A DNA stretch of 19,421 nt from Saprospiraceae bacterium (GCA_021739805.1 JAIPBB010000059.1:1-19421); one strand, 5' to 3'. Counted from the first letter of the stretch, positions 7,901 through 17,860 are shown. The notes: a model not told the origin generated them from the letters alone. Translations and numbers: made by a program.

Positions 7901-9287
7901 GCTGTATCGCTTTTCCTTCAATAAGTTTTGGTTGGAAAGCCTGAATACCTAATCTGTGAAGTGTTGGTGCACGGTTAAGAAGAACAGGATGACCTTTTAA
8001 AACGTTTTCTAAAATATCCCATACAACAGGGTCTTTTCTGTCAACAATTTTCTTAGCTGATTTAACTGTTTTAACAATACCACGTTCAAGCATTTTTCTA
8101 ATAATAAAAGGCTTGAATAGTTCAGATGCCATTTCTTTTGGCAATCCGCACTCGTGAAGTTTCAATTCAGGTCCAACAACAATTACTGAACGACCGGAAT
8201 AGTCAACACGTTTTCCAAGTAAGTTCTGACGGAATCGTCCTTGTTTACCTTTCAAACTATCACTAAGCGATTTTAAAGCTCTGTTTGAATCAGTCTTTAC
8301 TGCATTTGCTTTTCTTGAATTATCAAATAATGAATCAACCGCTTCCTGAAGCATTCTTTTCTCATTTCTAAGAATTACATCAGGTGCTTTGATTTCAATT
8401 AATCTTTTTAGTCTGTTATTTCTAATAATAACTCTACGGTACAAATCATTTAAATCAGAAGTAGCAAATCTTCCTCCATCAAGTGGAACCAATGGTCTCA
8501 ATTCAGGTGGAATAACTGGAACAACTTTCACTACCATCCATTCCGGGCGATTTTCAACTCTTTGTTGAGCTTCACGGAATGATTCAACTACTTTAAGACG
8601 CTTTAGTGCATCATGTTTTCTTTGCTGTGAGGTTTCTTTATTTGCTGTATCACGTAAGTCATATGATAACTGGTCAAGATCAAGTCGTGACAGTAAATCA
8701 TTAACTGCTTCAGCACCCATTTTTGCAATAAATTTATTTGGGTCGCTATCGTCAAGATATTGATTTTCCGCTGGTAATGTTTCGAGAATGTCAAAATATT
8801 CTTCTTCAGTAAGGAAATCGAGATATTCAACACCATCTTCAGCTTTAACGCCTGCATTGATTACGACATATCTTTCATAATAGATTATTGTGTCGAGTTT
8901 TTTTGTTTGTAATCCAAGTAAAGCCCCAATTTTATTAGGTAATGACCTAAAAAACCAAATATGAGCAACAGGAACAACCAATTGAATATGTCCAATTCTC
9001 TCTCTTCTTACTTTCTTTTCAGTTACTTCAACACCACATCTGTCGCAAACAATTCCTTTATAACGAATTCTTTTATATTTTCCACAATGGCATTCCCAAT
9101 CCTTCACAGGACCAAAAATTCTTTCACAGAATAAGCCATCTCTTTCAGGTTTGTATGTCCTGTAATTAATTGTTTCAGGCTTTAAAACTTCACCACTTGA
9201 TCTTTCAAGTATTTGTTCCGGTGAAGTAAGGCTAATAGTAATTCTTGAAAAATTACTTTTTTCGTTTGTTTCTTTTCTAAAAGCCAT
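4989..9287 (-). CDS. rpoC: DNA-directed RNA polymerase subunit beta'
   Basis: The protein has 1432 residues, the usual size in Bacteroidota. It forms the clamp and half of the active centre of RNA polymerase. The N-terminal zinc ribbon has C66, C68, C81 and C84. The catalytic loop NADFDGDQM is at residues 472-480, with D474, D476 and D478 binding the magnesium. The rudder and lid region includes [18 protein letters not shown], and [15 protein letters not shown] is present. [16 protein letters not shown] and the bridge helix ([19 protein letters not shown], around residue 790) are intact, as is the second zinc site (DCGTLRG and [13 protein letters not shown]). The ATG at 9285-9287 is 59 bases after rpoB, with no Shine-Dalgarno sequence. 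A terminator follows the gene. I see no damage. Confidence 0.99.
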   Translation of the reverse strand: MAFRKETNEKSNFSRITISLTSPEQILERSSGEVLKPETINYRTYKPERDGLFCERIFGPVKDWECHCGKYKRIRYKGIVCDRCGVEVTEKKVRRERIGHIQLVVPVAHIWFFRSLPNKIGALLGLQTKKLDTIIYYERYVVINAGVKAEDGVEYLDFLTEEEYFDILETLPAENQYLDDSDPNKFIAKMGAEAVNDLLSRLDLDQLSYDLRDTANKETSQQRKHDALKRLKVVESFREAQQRVENRPEWMVVKVVPVIPPELRPLVPLDGGRFATSDLNDLYRRVIIRNNRLKRLIEIKAPDVILRNEKRMLQEAVDSLFDNSRKANAVKTDSNRALKSLSDSLKGKQGRFRQNLLGKRVDYSGRSVIVVGPELKLHECGLPKEMASELFKPFIIRKMLERGIVKTVKSAKKIVDRKDPVVWDILENVLKGHPVLLNRAPTLHRLGIQAFQPKLIEGKAIQLHPLVCTAFNADFDGDQMAVHVPLGNAAVLEAQLLMLASHNILNPANGAPITVPSQDMVLGLYYITKGRKDSEEHRVKGEGMNFYSPEEVLIAYNEKVADLHAIINVRIPYIENGETIYRKIETTVGRVLFNKMVPPEFPYINEILTKKSLRDIIGNLLKSTGTAKTAKFLDDIKDLGFRMAYEGGLSFNLGDVIIPEAKEILINKANAEVEEVMSNYNMGFITNNERYNQVIDIWTHTNSHLTHTLMNQLSKDKQGFNPVYMMLDSGARGSKEQIRQLSGMRGLMAKPQKSGATGGEIIENPILSNFKEGLSVLEYFISTHGARKGLADTALKTADAGYLTRRLVDVSQDVIISESDCGTLRGLTVAALKRNEEVVETLYDRILGRTALHDIYHPLTGEIIVEGTMEITEEIALVISESPIERIEIRSVLTCESKKGVCAKCYGRNLASGRMVQKGEAVGVIAAQSIGEPGTQLTLRTFHVGGTASNIAIEARIEAKYDGIVEIDELRYVDYKNAEGKKYDIVIGRSAEMRIVDKTTNIILSSNHVPYGANLYFQQGAEVKKGDLICDWDPYNALILSEVSGKIEFENIVEGLTFRVESDEQTGYHEKVIIENRQKSGNPSIRIISNTKEIIKSYDIPVGAHVIINEGDKITAGETLVKIPRAIGKSGDITGGLPRVTELFEARNPSDPATVSEIDGVVSFGKKLKRGNREVIITSKTGEEKKYLISTSKQILAQENDYVKAGTSLSDGAMTPADILAIKGPTQVQEYIVNEVQEVYRLQGVKINDKHFEVIVRQMMRKVEVDDQGDTKFLENEVVNKVDFQEENDWIFGKKIIENPGDSTVFKPGQIVTARKLRDENSLLRRKDKVLVEARDAKPATARQILQGITKASLQTKSFISAASFQETTKVLTEASVNAKSDGLLGLKENVIVGHLIPAGTGLREYKDLIVGSMEEYENLIQSKESEVEELE

Positions 9288-9321
9288 ATATAAGGATTTT
9301 ATGAAATTTAAATAAAAATGC

Positions 9322-9336
9322 AGCCAAAAACTGGCT
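9322..9336 (-). other. Small hairpin in the rpoB-rpoC spacer
   Basis: AGCCA and TGGCT (9322-9326, 9332-9336) can pair around five bases; on the minus strand the stem is followed by GCATTTTTATTT. The stem is short, so strong termination is unlikely. It lies 35 bases above the rpoC start and could be a processing or pausing signal, or chance. Confidence 0.25.
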
Positions 9337-9346
9337 AAATAAAATA

Positions 9347-12300
9347 CTAATCAAAAGTCATGTTCAAACCTAAACCATTCAATTCGTGAATAAGTACGTT
9401 GAATGATTCCGGAATTCCAGGATTAGGCATGTTCTCACCTTTAACAATAGCTTCATAAGCTTTTGCACGGCCTGTAACATCATCGGATTTAATTGTTAGA
9501 ATTTCCTGAAGAATGTTTGCAGCTCCAAAAGCTTCAAGTGCCCACACCTCCATTTCTCCAAATCTCTGACCACCAAACTGAGCTTTACCTCCAAGTGGTT
9601 GTTGAGTAATCAATGAATAGGGTCCTATCGAACGAGCATGCATTTTGTCATCAACCATATGATGTAATTTCAACATATAAATCACACCTACTGTCGCTGC
9701 CTGATCGAATCTAATACCGGTTTCTCCGTCATAAAGATAAACTCTTCCGTTATGAGGTAAACCAGCTTGATCCATATATTCATTAATTTGATCAAGTGTA
9801 GCACCATCGAAAATTGGAGTAGAAAATTTCAAATTGAGTTTTTCACCTGCCCATCCAAGAACAGTTTCGTAAATCTGTCCAAGGTTCATACGAGAAGGTA
9901 CACCAAGTGGGTTTAAAACTATATCAACCGGAGTTCCATCTTCAAGGAAAGGCATATCTTCTTCTCTAACGATTCTTGCAACAATACCTTTATTTCCGTG
10001 TCTTCCAGCCATTTTATCACCAACTTTAAGCTTTCGTTTTTTAGCAACGTAAACTTTGGCAAGCTGCACAATTCCACTAGGAAGGTCATCACCAACAGAA
10101 ACAACAAATTTCTTACGGTTGAAAACTCCCAGAACTTCTTTGTACTTAATGTTATAGTTATGAAGTAATTCTTTTATTAAATTGTTTTTGTCTTTGTCAG
10201 TAGTCCATTTATTTGGATTGATATTAATATAATCTTCAATTCCTAATAAAAGTTTTTGAGTGAATTTCGCACGTTTTGGAATAATAACTTCTTTAAAATT
10301 ATTATAAACTCCCTGAGATGTCCTTCCACTAACTAAGACTAACAATTTATCAACAAGTTTTGTCTTGAGTTCGATCATATCTCTTTTATAATCTTCATCA
10401 AGTTTGTCAATAACAAGTTTTTCTTTTGTTTTTGATTTTTTGTCTTTAATGACTCTTGAAAACAATTTTTTGTTGATAATAACGCCTTTTAGCGATGGTG
10501 GTGCTTTTAAAGAAGCATCTTTCACATCACCAGCTTTATCACCAAAAATTGCTCTTAGAAGTTTTTCTTCAGGAGTCGGATCAGTTTCACCTTTTGGTGT
10601 AATTTTTCCAATTAAGATATCTCCCTCAGTCACTTCTGCACCAATTCTAATTAATCCGTTTTCATCAAGGTCTTTTGTTGCTTCAGCACTAACGTTTGGA
10701 ATATCATTAGTTAATTCTTCAACACCACGTTTAGTATCACGTACTTCAAGTACAAATTCATCAATATGAATTGAAGTAAAGATATCTTCTTTTACAACTT
10801 TTTCGGAAATAACAATAGCATCCTCAAAGTTATAACCTTTCCATGGCATGAAAGCAACCTTTAGGTTTCGACCTAAAGCAAGCTCGCCATTTTTAGTTGC
10901 ATAACCTTGTGAAAGAACTTCTCCTTTTTTTACTTTTTGTCCTTTTCGAACAATAGGTTTAAGATTAGTGCTAGTATTCTGGTTTGTTTTTGCAAATTTT
11001 GTAAGATAATAAGTCCTTACATCATCTTCAAAACTAACTAGTTTTTCTTTATCAGATCTTGAATATCTAATAGTTATTTTCTTAGCATCAACATATTCAA
11101 CAACTCCATCGCCTTCAGCATTTATGAGTGTTCTGGAATCTCTTGCAACATCTGCTTCAAGACCGGTTCCAACAATAGGAGCTTCAGGAAGCATAAGTGG
11201 AACTGATTGACGCATCATATTCGAACCCATAAGAGCACGGTTTGCATCATCATGCTCAAGGAAAGGAATTAATGATGCAGCAATTGATGCAATTTGGTTA
11301 GGGGCAATATCGACAAGGTCGATTTTTTCACCTTCCAGAATTGGGTAATCAGCAAGTTTTCGAGCTTTAATCTTTGGCTCTATAAATGTACCATCATCAT
11401 TAATTGGTGTGGTAGCATGAGTAATAATTTTTTCTTCTTCCTCTTCTGCACTTAAATAAGTAGGTTCTTCGTTAAGTAAAACTCTTCCGTTTTCAACCCT
11501 TTTGTAAGGTGTTTCGATAAATCCAAGTTTATTGATTTTAGCAAAAACACAAAGTGAAGAAATCAAACCAATATTTGGTCCTTCAGGTGTTTCAATAGTA
11601 CATAGTCGTCCATAATGTGTATAGTGAACATCACGAACTTCGAAACCGGCTCTCTCCCTGGATAATCCACCAGGTCCAAGAGCAGAAACTCTTCTTTTAT
11701 GAGTTAATTCCGCTAATGGATTTGTTTGATCCATAAACTGAGATAACTGGTTTGTTCCAAAGAATGAATTAATAACAGATGATAATGTTTTGGCATTAAT
11801 CAAATCCATTGGAGTGAAAACTTCATTATCACGGACATTCATTCTTTCTCTGATGGTACGTGCCATTCTTGCTAAACCAACACCAAATTGATTGTGAAGT
11901 TGCTCACCAACTGTACGAACTCTTCTGTTACTTAAGTGGTCAATATCATCAACATCAGCCTTTGAATTAATTAATTCGATAAGATGCTTGATAATGTATA
12001 TTATGTCTTCTTTTGTTAGAATTCTAACATCCTTAGGAGTATTCAAATTGAGTTTCCTATTGATTTTATATCGTCCAACTTCGCCTAAATCATACCTTTT
12101 ATCAGAGAAGAACAAGTTATTAATAATGGTTCTTGCTGTTTCTTCATCAGGTGGTTCTGCGTTTCTTAATTGGCGATAAATGAATTCAACTGCTTCTTTT
12201 TCAGAATTTGAAGTATCTTTTTGAAGTGTATTGAAAATGATAGCATAATCGTTAGTATTAATATCTTCTTTGTGAAGAAGTATTGTTTTAATACCAGCAT

Positions 12301-13156
12301 CAATTATTTCATCAATATGGGAATTTTCAATAATTGTTTCTCTGTCAATTATTACTTCAGTACGTTCGATTGAAACAACTTCTCCTGTATCTTCATCAAC
12401 AAAATCTTCAATCCATGAACGTAATACCTTGGCAGCTAATTTTCTACCAACAACTCTTTTAAGACCCGATTTACTAACTTTTATTTCATCGGCAAGGTTG
12501 AAAATTTCAAGAATATCCTTGTCACTTTCATATCCAATTGCTCTTAATAATGTAGAGACGGGAAGTTTTTTCTTTCTATCAATATATGCGTACATGACAT
12601 TATTGATGTCAGTCGCAAATTCTATCCACGAACCTTTGAAAGGGATAATTCTTGCTGAATACAATTGTGTACCATTAGCATGCCTACTTGTACCAAAGAA
12701 TACACCGGGTGAGCGGTGAAGCTGAGATACAACAACCCTTTCTGCTCCATTTATTACAAATGAACCTTTTGGGGTCATATATGGTATCATACCTAAATAC
12801 ACATCCTGGATGATTGTTTCAAAATCTTCATGGTCAGGATCGGTACAATACAATTTAAGCTTTGCTTTAAGAGGTACACTATGCGTTAATCCTCTTTCCA
12901 AACATTCATTAATTGAATACCTTGGTGGGTCAATAAAATAATCAAGGAATTCTAAAACAAAATTATTTCTTGCATCGGTTATTGGAAAGTTTTCTGAGAA
13001 AACTTTAAATAAACCCTCATTCTGCCTGTTTTCCGGTGTTGTTTCTAATTGAAAAAATTCCTGAAAGGATTTCAATTGAATATCCAGGAAGTCAGGATAA
13101 TCTGAATGAATTTTTGATGTTGCAAAATTTATTCTTTTATTAGGTTTTGTAGCCAA
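9347..13156 (-). CDS. rpoB: DNA-directed RNA polymerase subunit beta
   Basis: The protein has 1269 residues, normal for Bacteroidota. It forms the other half of the polymerase catalytic cleft and binds rifampicin. The rifampicin pocket ([20 protein letters not shown], then VSALGPGGL) is wild type by comparison with E. coli: D516, H526 and S531 equivalents are present, the serine being residue 491. [18 protein letters not shown] and [12 protein letters not shown] follow. The catalytic-site basic segment [10 protein letters not shown] lies near residue 1050 and the C-terminal clamp segment [13 protein letters not shown] near 1207. The start is TTG (13154-13156): [15 protein letters not shown] begins there, an in-frame TAA lies six codons upstream with no ATG between, and the first internal methionine is over 100 residues in. 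It lies 96 bases after rplL, with a hairpin in the gap. Confidence 0.98.
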   Translation of the reverse strand: MATKPNKRINFATSKIHSDYPDFLDIQLKSFQEFFQLETTPENRQNEGLFKVFSENFPITDARNNFVLEFLDYFIDPPRYSINECLERGLTHSVPLKAKLKLYCTDPDHEDFETIIQDVYLGMIPYMTPKGSFVINGAERVVVSQLHRSPGVFFGTSRHANGTQLYSARIIPFKGSWIEFATDINNVMYAYIDRKKKLPVSTLLRAIGYESDKDILEIFNLADEIKVSKSGLKRVVGRKLAAKVLRSWIEDFVDEDTGEVVSIERTEVIIDRETIIENSHIDEIIDAGIKTILLHKEDINTNDYAIIFNTLQKDTSNSEKEAVEFIYRQLRNAEPPDEETARTIINNLFFSDKRYDLGEVGRYKINRKLNLNTPKDVRILTKEDIIYIIKHLIELINSKADVDDIDHLSNRRVRTVGEQLHNQFGVGLARMARTIRERMNVRDNEVFTPMDLINAKTLSSVINSFFGTNQLSQFMDQTNPLAELTHKRRVSALGPGGLSRERAGFEVRDVHYTHYGRLCTIETPEGPNIGLISSLCVFAKINKLGFIETPYKRVENGRVLLNEEPTYLSAEEEEEKIITHATTPINDDGTFIEPKIKARKLADYPILEGEKIDLVDIAPNQIASIAASLIPFLEHDDANRALMGSNMMRQSVPLMLPEAPIVGTGLEADVARDSRTLINAEGDGVVEYVDAKKITIRYSRSDKEKLVSFEDDVRTYYLTKFAKTNQNTSTNLKPIVRKGQKVKKGEVLSQGYATKNGELALGRNLKVAFMPWKGYNFEDAIVISEKVVKEDIFTSIHIDEFVLEVRDTKRGVEELTNDIPNVSAEATKDLDENGLIRIGAEVTEGDILIGKITPKGETDPTPEEKLLRAIFGDKAGDVKDASLKAPPSLKGVIINKKLFSRVIKDKKSKTKEKLVIDKLDEDYKRDMIELKTKLVDKLLVLVSGRTSQGVYNNFKEVIIPKRAKFTQKLLLGIEDYININPNKWTTDKDKNNLIKELLHNYNIKYKEVLGVFNRKKFVVSVGDDLPSGIVQLAKVYVAKKRKLKVGDKMAGRHGNKGIVARIVREEDMPFLEDGTPVDIVLNPLGVPSRMNLGQIYETVLGWAGEKLNLKFSTPIFDGATLDQINEYMDQAGLPHNGRVYLYDGETGIRFDQAATVGVIYMLKLHHMVDDKMHARSIGPYSLITQQPLGGKAQFGGQRFGEMEVWALEAFGAANILQEILTIKSDDVTGRAKAYEAIVKGENMPNPGIPESFNVLIHELNGLGLNMTFD

Positions 13157-13200
13157 AATCTTAAAGTTTTAATTTAGTAATGAAAATAATAAGTATCAAA

Positions 13201-13232
13201 TAGGATTAGGCTTATATCTAAACCTAATCCTA
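13201..13232 (-). promoter_or_regulatory. 10-bp perfect hairpin in the rplL-rpoB spacer (candidate attenuator or processing site)
   Basis: TAGGATTAGG (13201-13210) and CCTAATCCTA (13223-13232) are exact reverse complements around 12 bases. The hairpin lies about 20 bases after the rplL stop codon and 44 bases above the rpoB start. In the minus transcript it is followed by UUUGAUACUUAUU, a poor U-tract, so any termination would be partial. In E. coli the same spacer holds a partial terminator and an RNase III site that lower rpoB relative to rplJL; the matching position suggests, but does not prove, a similar role. Confidence 0.5.
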
Positions 13233-13252
13233 ATATTTATTAGTATATCTTC

Positions 13253-13627
13253 TTACTTAACTTCTACTTCAGCTCCAGCCTCTTCTAGTTGAGTTTTTAA
13301 TGCTTCAGCCTCGTCTTTAGGAACACCTTCCTTAATTGCTTTAGGAGCTGCATCTACTAATGCTTTAGCTTCTTTTAAACCTAAACTTGTTAATTCTTTA
13401 ACTAATTTAACAACTGCTAATTTAGATTGTCCGGCTGCGGTAAGAATTACGTCAAAACTTGTTTGTTCTTCAGCAACGTCATCACCGTCTGCCACAGGTG
13501 CTGCAACAGCAACTGCAGCTGCAGTTGGTTCAATACCATACTCATCTTTTAAGATTTTTGCTAATTCGTTAACTTCTTTAACAGTTAGATTAACTAATTG
13601 TTCTGCAAAAGCTTTTAAATCTGCCAT
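13253..13627 (-). CDS. rplL: 50S ribosomal protein L7/L12
   Basis: The protein has 124 residues, the normal length. It forms the flexible multi-copy stalk that recruits translation GTPases. The N-terminal dimerisation helices are at about 1-32 ([20 protein letters not shown]), then comes an alanine/valine-rich acidic hinge ([19 protein letters not shown]). The globular C-terminal domain (about 57-124) contains [39 protein letters not shown] and a final [10 protein letters not shown]. It lies 61 bases after rplJ, whose product L10 anchors it. L7/L12 must be made in several copies per L10; the hairpin just upstream of its ATG (13644-13659) and the hairpin after its stop (13201-13232) are plausible means for that. 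Confidence 0.99.
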   Translation of the reverse strand: MADLKAFAEQLVNLTVKEVNELAKILKDEYGIEPTAAAVAVAAPVADGDDVAEEQTSFDVILTAAGQSKLAVVKLVKELTSLGLKEAKALVDAAPKAIKEGVPKDEAEALKTQLEEAGAEVEVK

Positions 13628-13643
13628 TTTATTTATCGTTTTA

Positions 13644-13659
13644 TGTCTGCAAGCAGACA
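13644..13659 (-). promoter_or_regulatory. Hairpin with CUUG tetraloop just upstream of rplL
   Basis: In the minus transcript UGUCUG and CAGACA pair around CUUG, closed by a G-C pair; G(CUUG)C is a known extra-stable tetraloop. The stem ends 16 bases above the rplL ATG, in the 61-base rplJ-rplL gap. It could uncouple rplL translation from rplJ, block exonucleases after cleavage, or be a protein-binding site. No U-tract follows, so it is not a terminator. Confidence 0.45.
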
Positions 13660-13688
13660 GGTTTCAAAATTTTATTATTAATTATAAA

Positions 13689-14216
13689 TTATTCGGGTTT
13701 TTCTGATAATGTTTTTAGAACTCCGGAAATTGTTTGTCCACCACTTTGCAGTGCTGAAATAACATTTTTCATTGGAGATTGCAATAAACCGATGATGTCG
13801 CCAATAAGCTCATCTTTAGATTTAATGTTAACCAGAGTTTCCAATTGATTTTCACCAATATAGCATGCTTCTTCAACATAGGCAGCTTTTAGTAATGGCT
13901 TTTCAGATTTTTGTGTTTTTCTGAATTCCTTAATCAACTTTGCAGGAATATTTCCGGCTTCAGCAAACATTAACGAAGTAGGACCAATTAAAACAGAGTA
14001 AAGTTCTTCGAAATCTTTGTCTGTTTTTTCCATTGCTTTTCTAAGCAATGTGTTTTTCACAACCATCAGCTTAATATCCTTTTTAAAACAAAGCCTTCTT
14101 AAATCACTAGTTTTCTGAGCATTTAGTTCAGATGTATCAGTGAGATAAAAATAATTACTTGCTTTTAATTGTTCTGCAATGGAATCAATAAGCTGATTTT
14201 TTTCTTCTTTTCTCAT
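13689..14216 (-). CDS. rplJ: 50S ribosomal protein L10
   Basis: The protein has 175 residues, normal for the family. It holds the L7/L12 stalk on the large subunit by binding 23S rRNA. The N-terminal RNA-binding domain contains MRKEEKNQLIDSIAEQLKAS, NYFYLTDTSELNAQKTSDLR, LMVVKNTLLRKAMEKT and IGPTSLMFAEAGN. The C-terminal helix that carries L7/L12 dimers includes LIGDIIGLLQSPMKNVISAL. It is 44 bases after rplA. In several bacteria L10-L7/L12 represses its own mRNA through a leader above rplJ; here the gap is too short for the long leader of E. coli, so such control, if any, must use another site. Confidence 0.99.
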   Translation of the reverse strand: MRKEEKNQLIDSIAEQLKASNYFYLTDTSELNAQKTSDLRRLCFKKDIKLMVVKNTLLRKAMEKTDKDFEELYSVLIGPTSLMFAEAGNIPAKLIKEFRKTQKSEKPLLKAAYVEEACYIGENQLETLVNIKSKDELIGDIIGLLQSPMKNVISALQSGGQTISGVLKTLSEKPE

Positions 14217-14260
14217 AACGTTTTTCGTCTATTTGCTATAAACTTAAGCTACGCTAAAAA

Positions 14261-14956
14261 TTATATAGTAATTGATTTTAATTCAACCTGAACTCCAGGA
14301 CTCATAGTGCTTGAAACGTAAACGCTTTTCACATAGGTTCCTTTTGAAGATGCGGGTTTAAGTTTAATAATTGTTTGAACCAATTCTTTAATATTATCAA
14401 CTAGTTTTGGAGCTTCAAAAGAAACTTTTCCAACAGATGAATGAATTATTCCAAACTTATCAACTTTAAAATCAATTTTACCGGCTTTAACATCTTGAAC
14501 TGCTTTTCCTATATCCATTGTAACGGTTCCGGTTTTAGGATTTGGCATTAAGCCACGTGGTCCTAAAATACGTCCTAAAGCACCAACTTTAGGCATTACG
14601 CTTGGCATAGTTATAACAACATCAACATCAGTCCATCCATCTTTAATTTTTTGGACGTACTCATCAAGCCCATAATAATCAGCTCCAGCTTCTTTAGCTT
14701 CTTCCTCCTTATCAGGAGTACATAAAACCAAAACTCTTTTCACTTTTCCTGTTCCATGTGGTAAAGTAACTATTCCTCTCACCATTTGATTTGCTTTTCT
14801 TGGATCAACTCCTAAACGGACATCGATATCAAACGAAGAATCAAATTTTGTGTTAGTAATTTCCTTTACCGCATTAATGGCCTCGGTTAAGCTATATACT
14901 TTGGTTTGATCAATTTTTGCTAAAGCTTCTTTTCTATTTTTTGTTAATTTTACCAT
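14261..14956 (-). CDS. rplA: 50S ribosomal protein L1
   Basis: The protein has 231 residues, full length. It is the mobile L1 stalk protein that binds 23S rRNA and assists tRNA exit. The two-domain fold is visible: [20 protein letters not shown] and [14 protein letters not shown] in domain [21 protein letters not shown] begins domain [22 protein letters not shown] is the L1 signature; [20 protein letters not shown] returns to domain I. It lies 50 bases after rplK. L1 usually represses its own rplK-rplA mRNA; a candidate binding hairpin is above rplK at 15483-15521. Confidence 0.99.
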   Translation of the reverse strand: MVKLTKNRKEALAKIDQTKVYSLTEAINAVKEITNTKFDSSFDIDVRLGVDPRKANQMVRGIVTLPHGTGKVKRVLVLCTPDKEEEAKEAGADYYGLDEYVQKIKDGWTDVDVVITMPSVMPKVGALGRILGPRGLMPNPKTGTVTMDIGKAVQDVKAGKIDFKVDKFGIIHSSVGKVSFEAPKLVDNIKELVQTIIKLKPASSKGTYVKSVYVSSTMSPGVQVELKSITI

Positions 14957-15006
14957 TTCGTATTATTTTAATGGAATTAAATACATACTAAAGCTATACC
15001 ACCATT

Positions 15007-15453
15007 TTAGTTTTCAACAAATGGTGACTTACCTTTTATTTTTATTCCCATACTACGTGCTGTTCCTGCAACCATTTTCATTGCAGATTCCACTGTAAAG
15101 GCGTTCAAATCAACCATTTTAGCTTCGGCAATAGTTCTAACCTGCTCCCAGCTTACTGTTGCAACCTTTACTCTATTTGGCTCTGGTGAACCTTTTTTGA
15201 GTTTAGAACTTTCTAACAGTTGAACTGCAACGGGAGGAGTTTTAATAATGAAATCAAAGGTTTTGTCTTTATACACAGTAATAATAACAGGTAAAACTTT
15301 ACCTGCATTTTCTTGAGTACGAGCATTAAATTGCTTGCAAAACTCCATTATATTAACACCTTTTGCTCCTAATGCAGGACCTACCGGTGGTGATGGATTT
15401 GCTGCACCTCCTTTAATTTGTAATTTGATTAATCCACTTATTTCTTTTGCCAT
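15007..15453 (-). CDS. rplK: 50S ribosomal protein L11
   Basis: The protein has 148 residues, normal length. It binds the GTPase-associated centre of 23S rRNA and takes part in stringent-response sensing. The N-terminal domain has [20 protein letters not shown], with the conserved proline-rich PPVGPALG at residues 22-29, then [12 protein letters not shown]. The C-terminal RNA-binding domain includes [40 protein letters not shown] and a final [13 protein letters not shown]. It lies 69 bases after nusG. The ATG is preceded by an A-rich leader without a Shine-Dalgarno sequence. Confidence 0.99.
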   Translation of the reverse strand: MAKEISGLIKLQIKGGAANPSPPVGPALGAKGVNIMEFCKQFNARTQENAGKVLPVIITVYKDKTFDFIIKTPPVAVQLLESSKLKKGSPEPNRVKVATVSWEQVRTIAEAKMVDLNAFTVESAMKMVAGTARSMGIKIKGKSPFVEN

Positions 15454-15482
15454 TTTAAATAATCTTATTTTTACATTAAAAC

Positions 15483-15521
15483 GTCACTTCTTCTACTTTG
15501 CATCATTTAGTAGCCAGTGGC
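15483..15521 (-). promoter_or_regulatory. Hairpin above rplK, candidate L1 autoregulatory site
   Basis: In the minus transcript CACU pairs with AGUG and, after an asymmetric internal loop (GG opposite AAGA), CUACU pairs with AGUAG around an 11-base loop. It starts just after the nusG stop codon and ends 29 bases above the rplK ATG. L1 binds structures with two short helices joined by an asymmetric internal loop, both in 23S rRNA and in rplK leaders of other bacteria. I cannot align the loop bases to the rRNA site with certainty, so the call rests on position and shape. Confidence 0.3.
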
Positions 15522-15522
15522 A

Positions 15523-16071
15523 TTACTCTTTTTCAACTTGCATAAATCCTAATTCAAGTGGTGTTTTTCTACCAAAAATCTTGACCATCACTTTTAGTTT
15601 CTTCTTCTCTTCGTTAATCTCTTCAATTATACCCGTGAAACTATTAAATGGTCCATCAGTTACGGTAACGGATTCACCAACAATATAAGGAACACTAACT
15701 TCTTCGCCTTTTTCAGAAAGTTCATCAACCTTACCTAAGATTCTGTTAACTTCTGATTTACGCATTGGAGTAGGTTCTCCTCTCTTTTCTGCACCTAAAA
15801 ACCCAATGACACCAGGAACATTCTTTATAGTATGTGCTATTTCACCAAAAAGATTAGCTTCAATAAGAATATAACCTGGAAAATAGTTCCGCTCTTTGCT
15901 AACTTTTTTTCCTTTTCTTATTTGATAAACTTTTTCAGTTGGGATAAGCACCTGGGAAACGTATTCACCAAAGTTTAGTCTGCTGATTTCACTATCAATA
16001 TACTCTTTGATTTTTTTTTCACTTCCACTTATAGCACGAACTACATACCATTTTTTTTCTTGCTCACTCAT
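15523..16071 (-). CDS. nusG: Transcription termination/antitermination factor NusG
   Basis: The protein has 182 residues, normal length. It binds the clamp of RNA polymerase, raises processivity and links polymerase to Rho or the ribosome. The NGN domain is at about 1-110 ([44 protein letters not shown]). The KOW domain is at about 125-182 ([40 protein letters not shown]). No extra insert domain is present. The ATG at 16069-16071 lies 71 bases after secE, the common secE-nusG pairing. Confidence 0.99.
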   Translation of the reverse strand: MSEQEKKWYVVRAISGSEKKIKEYIDSEISRLNFGEYVSQVLIPTEKVYQIRKGKKVSKERNYFPGYILIEANLFGEIAHTIKNVPGVIGFLGAEKRGEPTPMRKSEVNRILGKVDELSEKGEEVSVPYIVGESVTVTDGPFNSFTGIIEEINEEKKKLKVMVKIFGRKTPLELGFMQVEKE

Positions 16072-16142
16072 AGAAAACTTACTAGTTTACTTGTGTAATT
16101 ATAGATTTATAAAAGTTAATTAAACAATAGATTCAAGGAAAT

Positions 16143-16334
16143 TTAGAACAGCTCGTAGAATGCTTTTAAAATATTCTTAAATGAAATATCCATCAAAAAG
16201 ACCACCAAAGCGATAATCAGGGAAGCAATGGATACAACAATTGCACTGTTTTGTAACTCTTTCCAAGTAGGCCAAGAAACCTTATGCATCAACTCATCAT
16301 AACTTTCTTTGATGTAATCAATTACTTTTGCCAT
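16143..16334 (-). CDS. secE: Preprotein translocase subunit SecE
   Basis: The protein has 63 residues from the ATG at 16332-16334 (MAKVIDYIKESYDELMHKVS). A longer frame reaching 16376 starts inside tRNA-Trp and is rejected. The sequence has the short single-span form: an amphipathic N-terminal helix with the conserved WPTWKEL, then one membrane segment (IVVSIASLIIALVVFLMDI) and a short cytoplasmic or periplasmic tail. SecE braces SecY in the SecYEG channel. The start codon is only 15 bases beyond the 3' end of tRNA-Trp, so cutting out the tRNA would leave a secE mRNA with a very short leader. Confidence 0.96.
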   Translation of the reverse strand: MAKVIDYIKESYDELMHKVSWPTWKELQNSAIVVSIASLIIALVVFLMDISFKNILKAFYELF

Positions 16335-16349
16335 AAATTTATTGTTTTG

Positions 16350-16422
16350 CACGGGTGGTAGGACTTGAACCCACAACCAATGGTTTTGGAGACCACTACT
16401 CTACCAATTGAGCTACACCCGT
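16350..16422 (-). tRNA. tRNA-Trp (anticodon CCA)
   Basis: The minus strand folds as a 73-base cloverleaf. The acceptor stem is ACGGGTG with CACCCGT, discriminator G. The D-arm is GCTCAATTGGTAGAGT-like, the anticodon loop CTCCAAA gives CCA, and the T-arm carries GTTCAAG. The terminal CCA is not encoded. It lies between tuf and secE, a common position in Bacteroidota, and must be excised from the tuf-secE transcript. Confidence 0.97.
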
Positions 16423-16455
16423 ATATTTTCACTTGCTTTAATTATAATTAGCAGA

Positions 16456-16488
16456 CAAAGGCATTCCGATAATTTCGGAATACCTTTG
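16456..16488 (-). promoter_or_regulatory. 14-bp hairpin between tuf and tRNA-Trp
   Basis: In the minus transcript CAAAGGUAUUCCGA pairs with UCGGAAUGCCUUUG around five bases, with one U-G pair. On the plus strand that pair is a C-A mismatch, so the full stem forms only in the direction of transcription. It lies 34 bases after the tuf stop and 33 bases before tRNA-Trp. The following bases (UCUGCUAAUUAUAAUU) are not a U-tract, so it may be a partial terminator, a processing site, or protection for the tuf mRNA 3' end. Confidence 0.6.
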
Positions 16489-16522
16489 AATATTTTCATA
16501 TTTCTTTATTTAATCAATTTGC

Positions 16523-17710
16523 TTAATCAATGATTTCAGTTACCTGACCGGCACCAACAGTTCTACCACCTTCACGGATAGCAAACCTAAGTCCTTTGTT
16601 CATTGCAATTGCAGAAATTAATTTAACTTCAATACTAAGGTTATCACCAGGCATAACCATTTCAACTCCTTCAGGAAGGAAAATTTCACCGGTTACGTCA
16701 GTTGTTCTGAAATAAAATTGTGGGCGATATTTATTATGAAATGGAGTATGACGTCCACCTTCTTCTTTCTTAAGGATATAAACTTCAGCTTTGAAATTTT
16801 TATAAGGTTTTACTGAACCCGGTTTTGCAATAACCATTCCTCTTGTAATAGCATCCTTGTCAATACCTCTTAATAATAGACCGGCATTATCACCAGCTTC
16901 ACCTCTATCAAGAATCTTTCTGAACATTTCAACTCCTGTAACAACTGATTTTAATTTTTCAGCACCCATTCCAATGATATCAACTGGGTCTCCAGTGTTG
17001 ATAACACCTGTTTCTATTCTTCCTGTTGCAACAGTACCTCTACCTGTAATAGAGAAAACGTCTTCAACCGGCATTAAGAAATCTTTATCAACATCACGAG
17101 GAGGCAATGGAATAAAAGTATCACAAGCATCCATTAATTCAAAAATAGTTTCCACCCATTTAGGTTCTTTATTTAATGCACCAAGAGCTGAACCTTGAAT
17201 AACAGGAGTTTCATCACCATCAAATTTATAGAAAGTTAATAATTCTCTAATTTCCATTTCAACAAGTTCCAACAGTTCTTCATCATCAACCATATCAACC
17301 TTGTTCATATAAACCACTAATTTAGGTACACCAACCTGGCGAGCTAAAAGAATGTGTTCACGAGTTTGAGGCATTGGACCATCGGTTGCAGCAACAACTA
17401 AAATTGCACCATCCATTTGAGCTGCTCCAGTAACCATGTTTTTAACGTAGTCAGCATGACCAGGACAGTCAACATGAGCATAGTGTCTGTTTTCAGTAGC
17501 ATATTCAACGTGTGCTGTGTTAATTGTAATTCCTCTTTCTTTTTCTTCAGGAGCATTATCAATTGAATCAAAAGATTTAAATACTGCCCACCCTTTATCA
17601 GCAAGATTTAAGGTTATTGCAGCAGTTAAAGTAGTTTTACCGTGGTCAACGTGACCGATAGTTCCAATATTAACATGGGGCTTGGATCTATCAAATTTTT
17701 CTTTAGCCAT
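16523..17710 (-). CDS. tuf: Elongation factor Tu
   Basis: The protein has 395 residues, the standard Bacteroidota length. EF-Tu-GTP delivers aminoacyl-tRNA to the ribosome. The GTPase motifs are complete: GHVDHGKTT (G1, residues 19-27), the switch [20 protein letters not shown] (G3), NKVD (G4) and SAL (G5). Domains II and III follow, with [13 protein letters not shown] and a C-terminus ending [15 protein letters not shown]. There is no internal stop or frameshift. It follows four tRNA genes, an arrangement like E. coli tufB, and lies 79 bases after tRNA-Thr(GGT). No second copy is visible in the window. Its 3' end is followed by a strong hairpin (16456-16488). Confidence 0.99.
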   Translation of the reverse strand: MAKEKFDRSKPHVNIGTIGHVDHGKTTLTAAITLNLADKGWAVFKSFDSIDNAPEEKERGITINTAHVEYATENRHYAHVDCPGHADYVKNMVTGAAQMDGAILVVAATDGPMPQTREHILLARQVGVPKLVVYMNKVDMVDDEELLELVEMEIRELLTFYKFDGDETPVIQGSALGALNKEPKWVETIFELMDACDTFIPLPPRDVDKDFLMPVEDVFSITGRGTVATGRIETGVINTGDPVDIIGMGAEKLKSVVTGVEMFRKILDRGEAGDNAGLLLRGIDKDAITRGMVIAKPGSVKPYKNFKAEVYILKKEEGGRHTPFHNKYRPQFYFRTTDVTGEIFLPEGVEMVMPGDNLSIEVKLISAIAMNKGLRFAIREGGRTVGAGQVTEIID

Positions 17711-17788
17711 ATCAGATTATTATTTATTATGAATTTGTTTAAAATTATACCTTATTATTATATTGTAATTTTTTTTCATTTTTACCAG

Positions 17789-17860
<72 letters not shown>

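Noticed and set aside
10404..10769. Plus-strand 121-residue open frame inside rpoB
   Set aside because: It is antisense to a strongly conserved gene, has serine/phenylalanine-rich shadow composition, and has no promoter or recognisable domain. The same applies to plus-strand frames within rpoC, tuf and rplK.
16335..16376. N-terminal extension of SecE (MWVQVLPPVQNNKF)
   Set aside because: It starts inside tRNA-Trp, and the family N-terminus begins at the internal MAKVIDY.
17711..17788. Separate promoter for tuf
   Set aside because: The spacer has TATAATTTTA-like words but no TAnnTTTG with a TTTG at about 19 bases.
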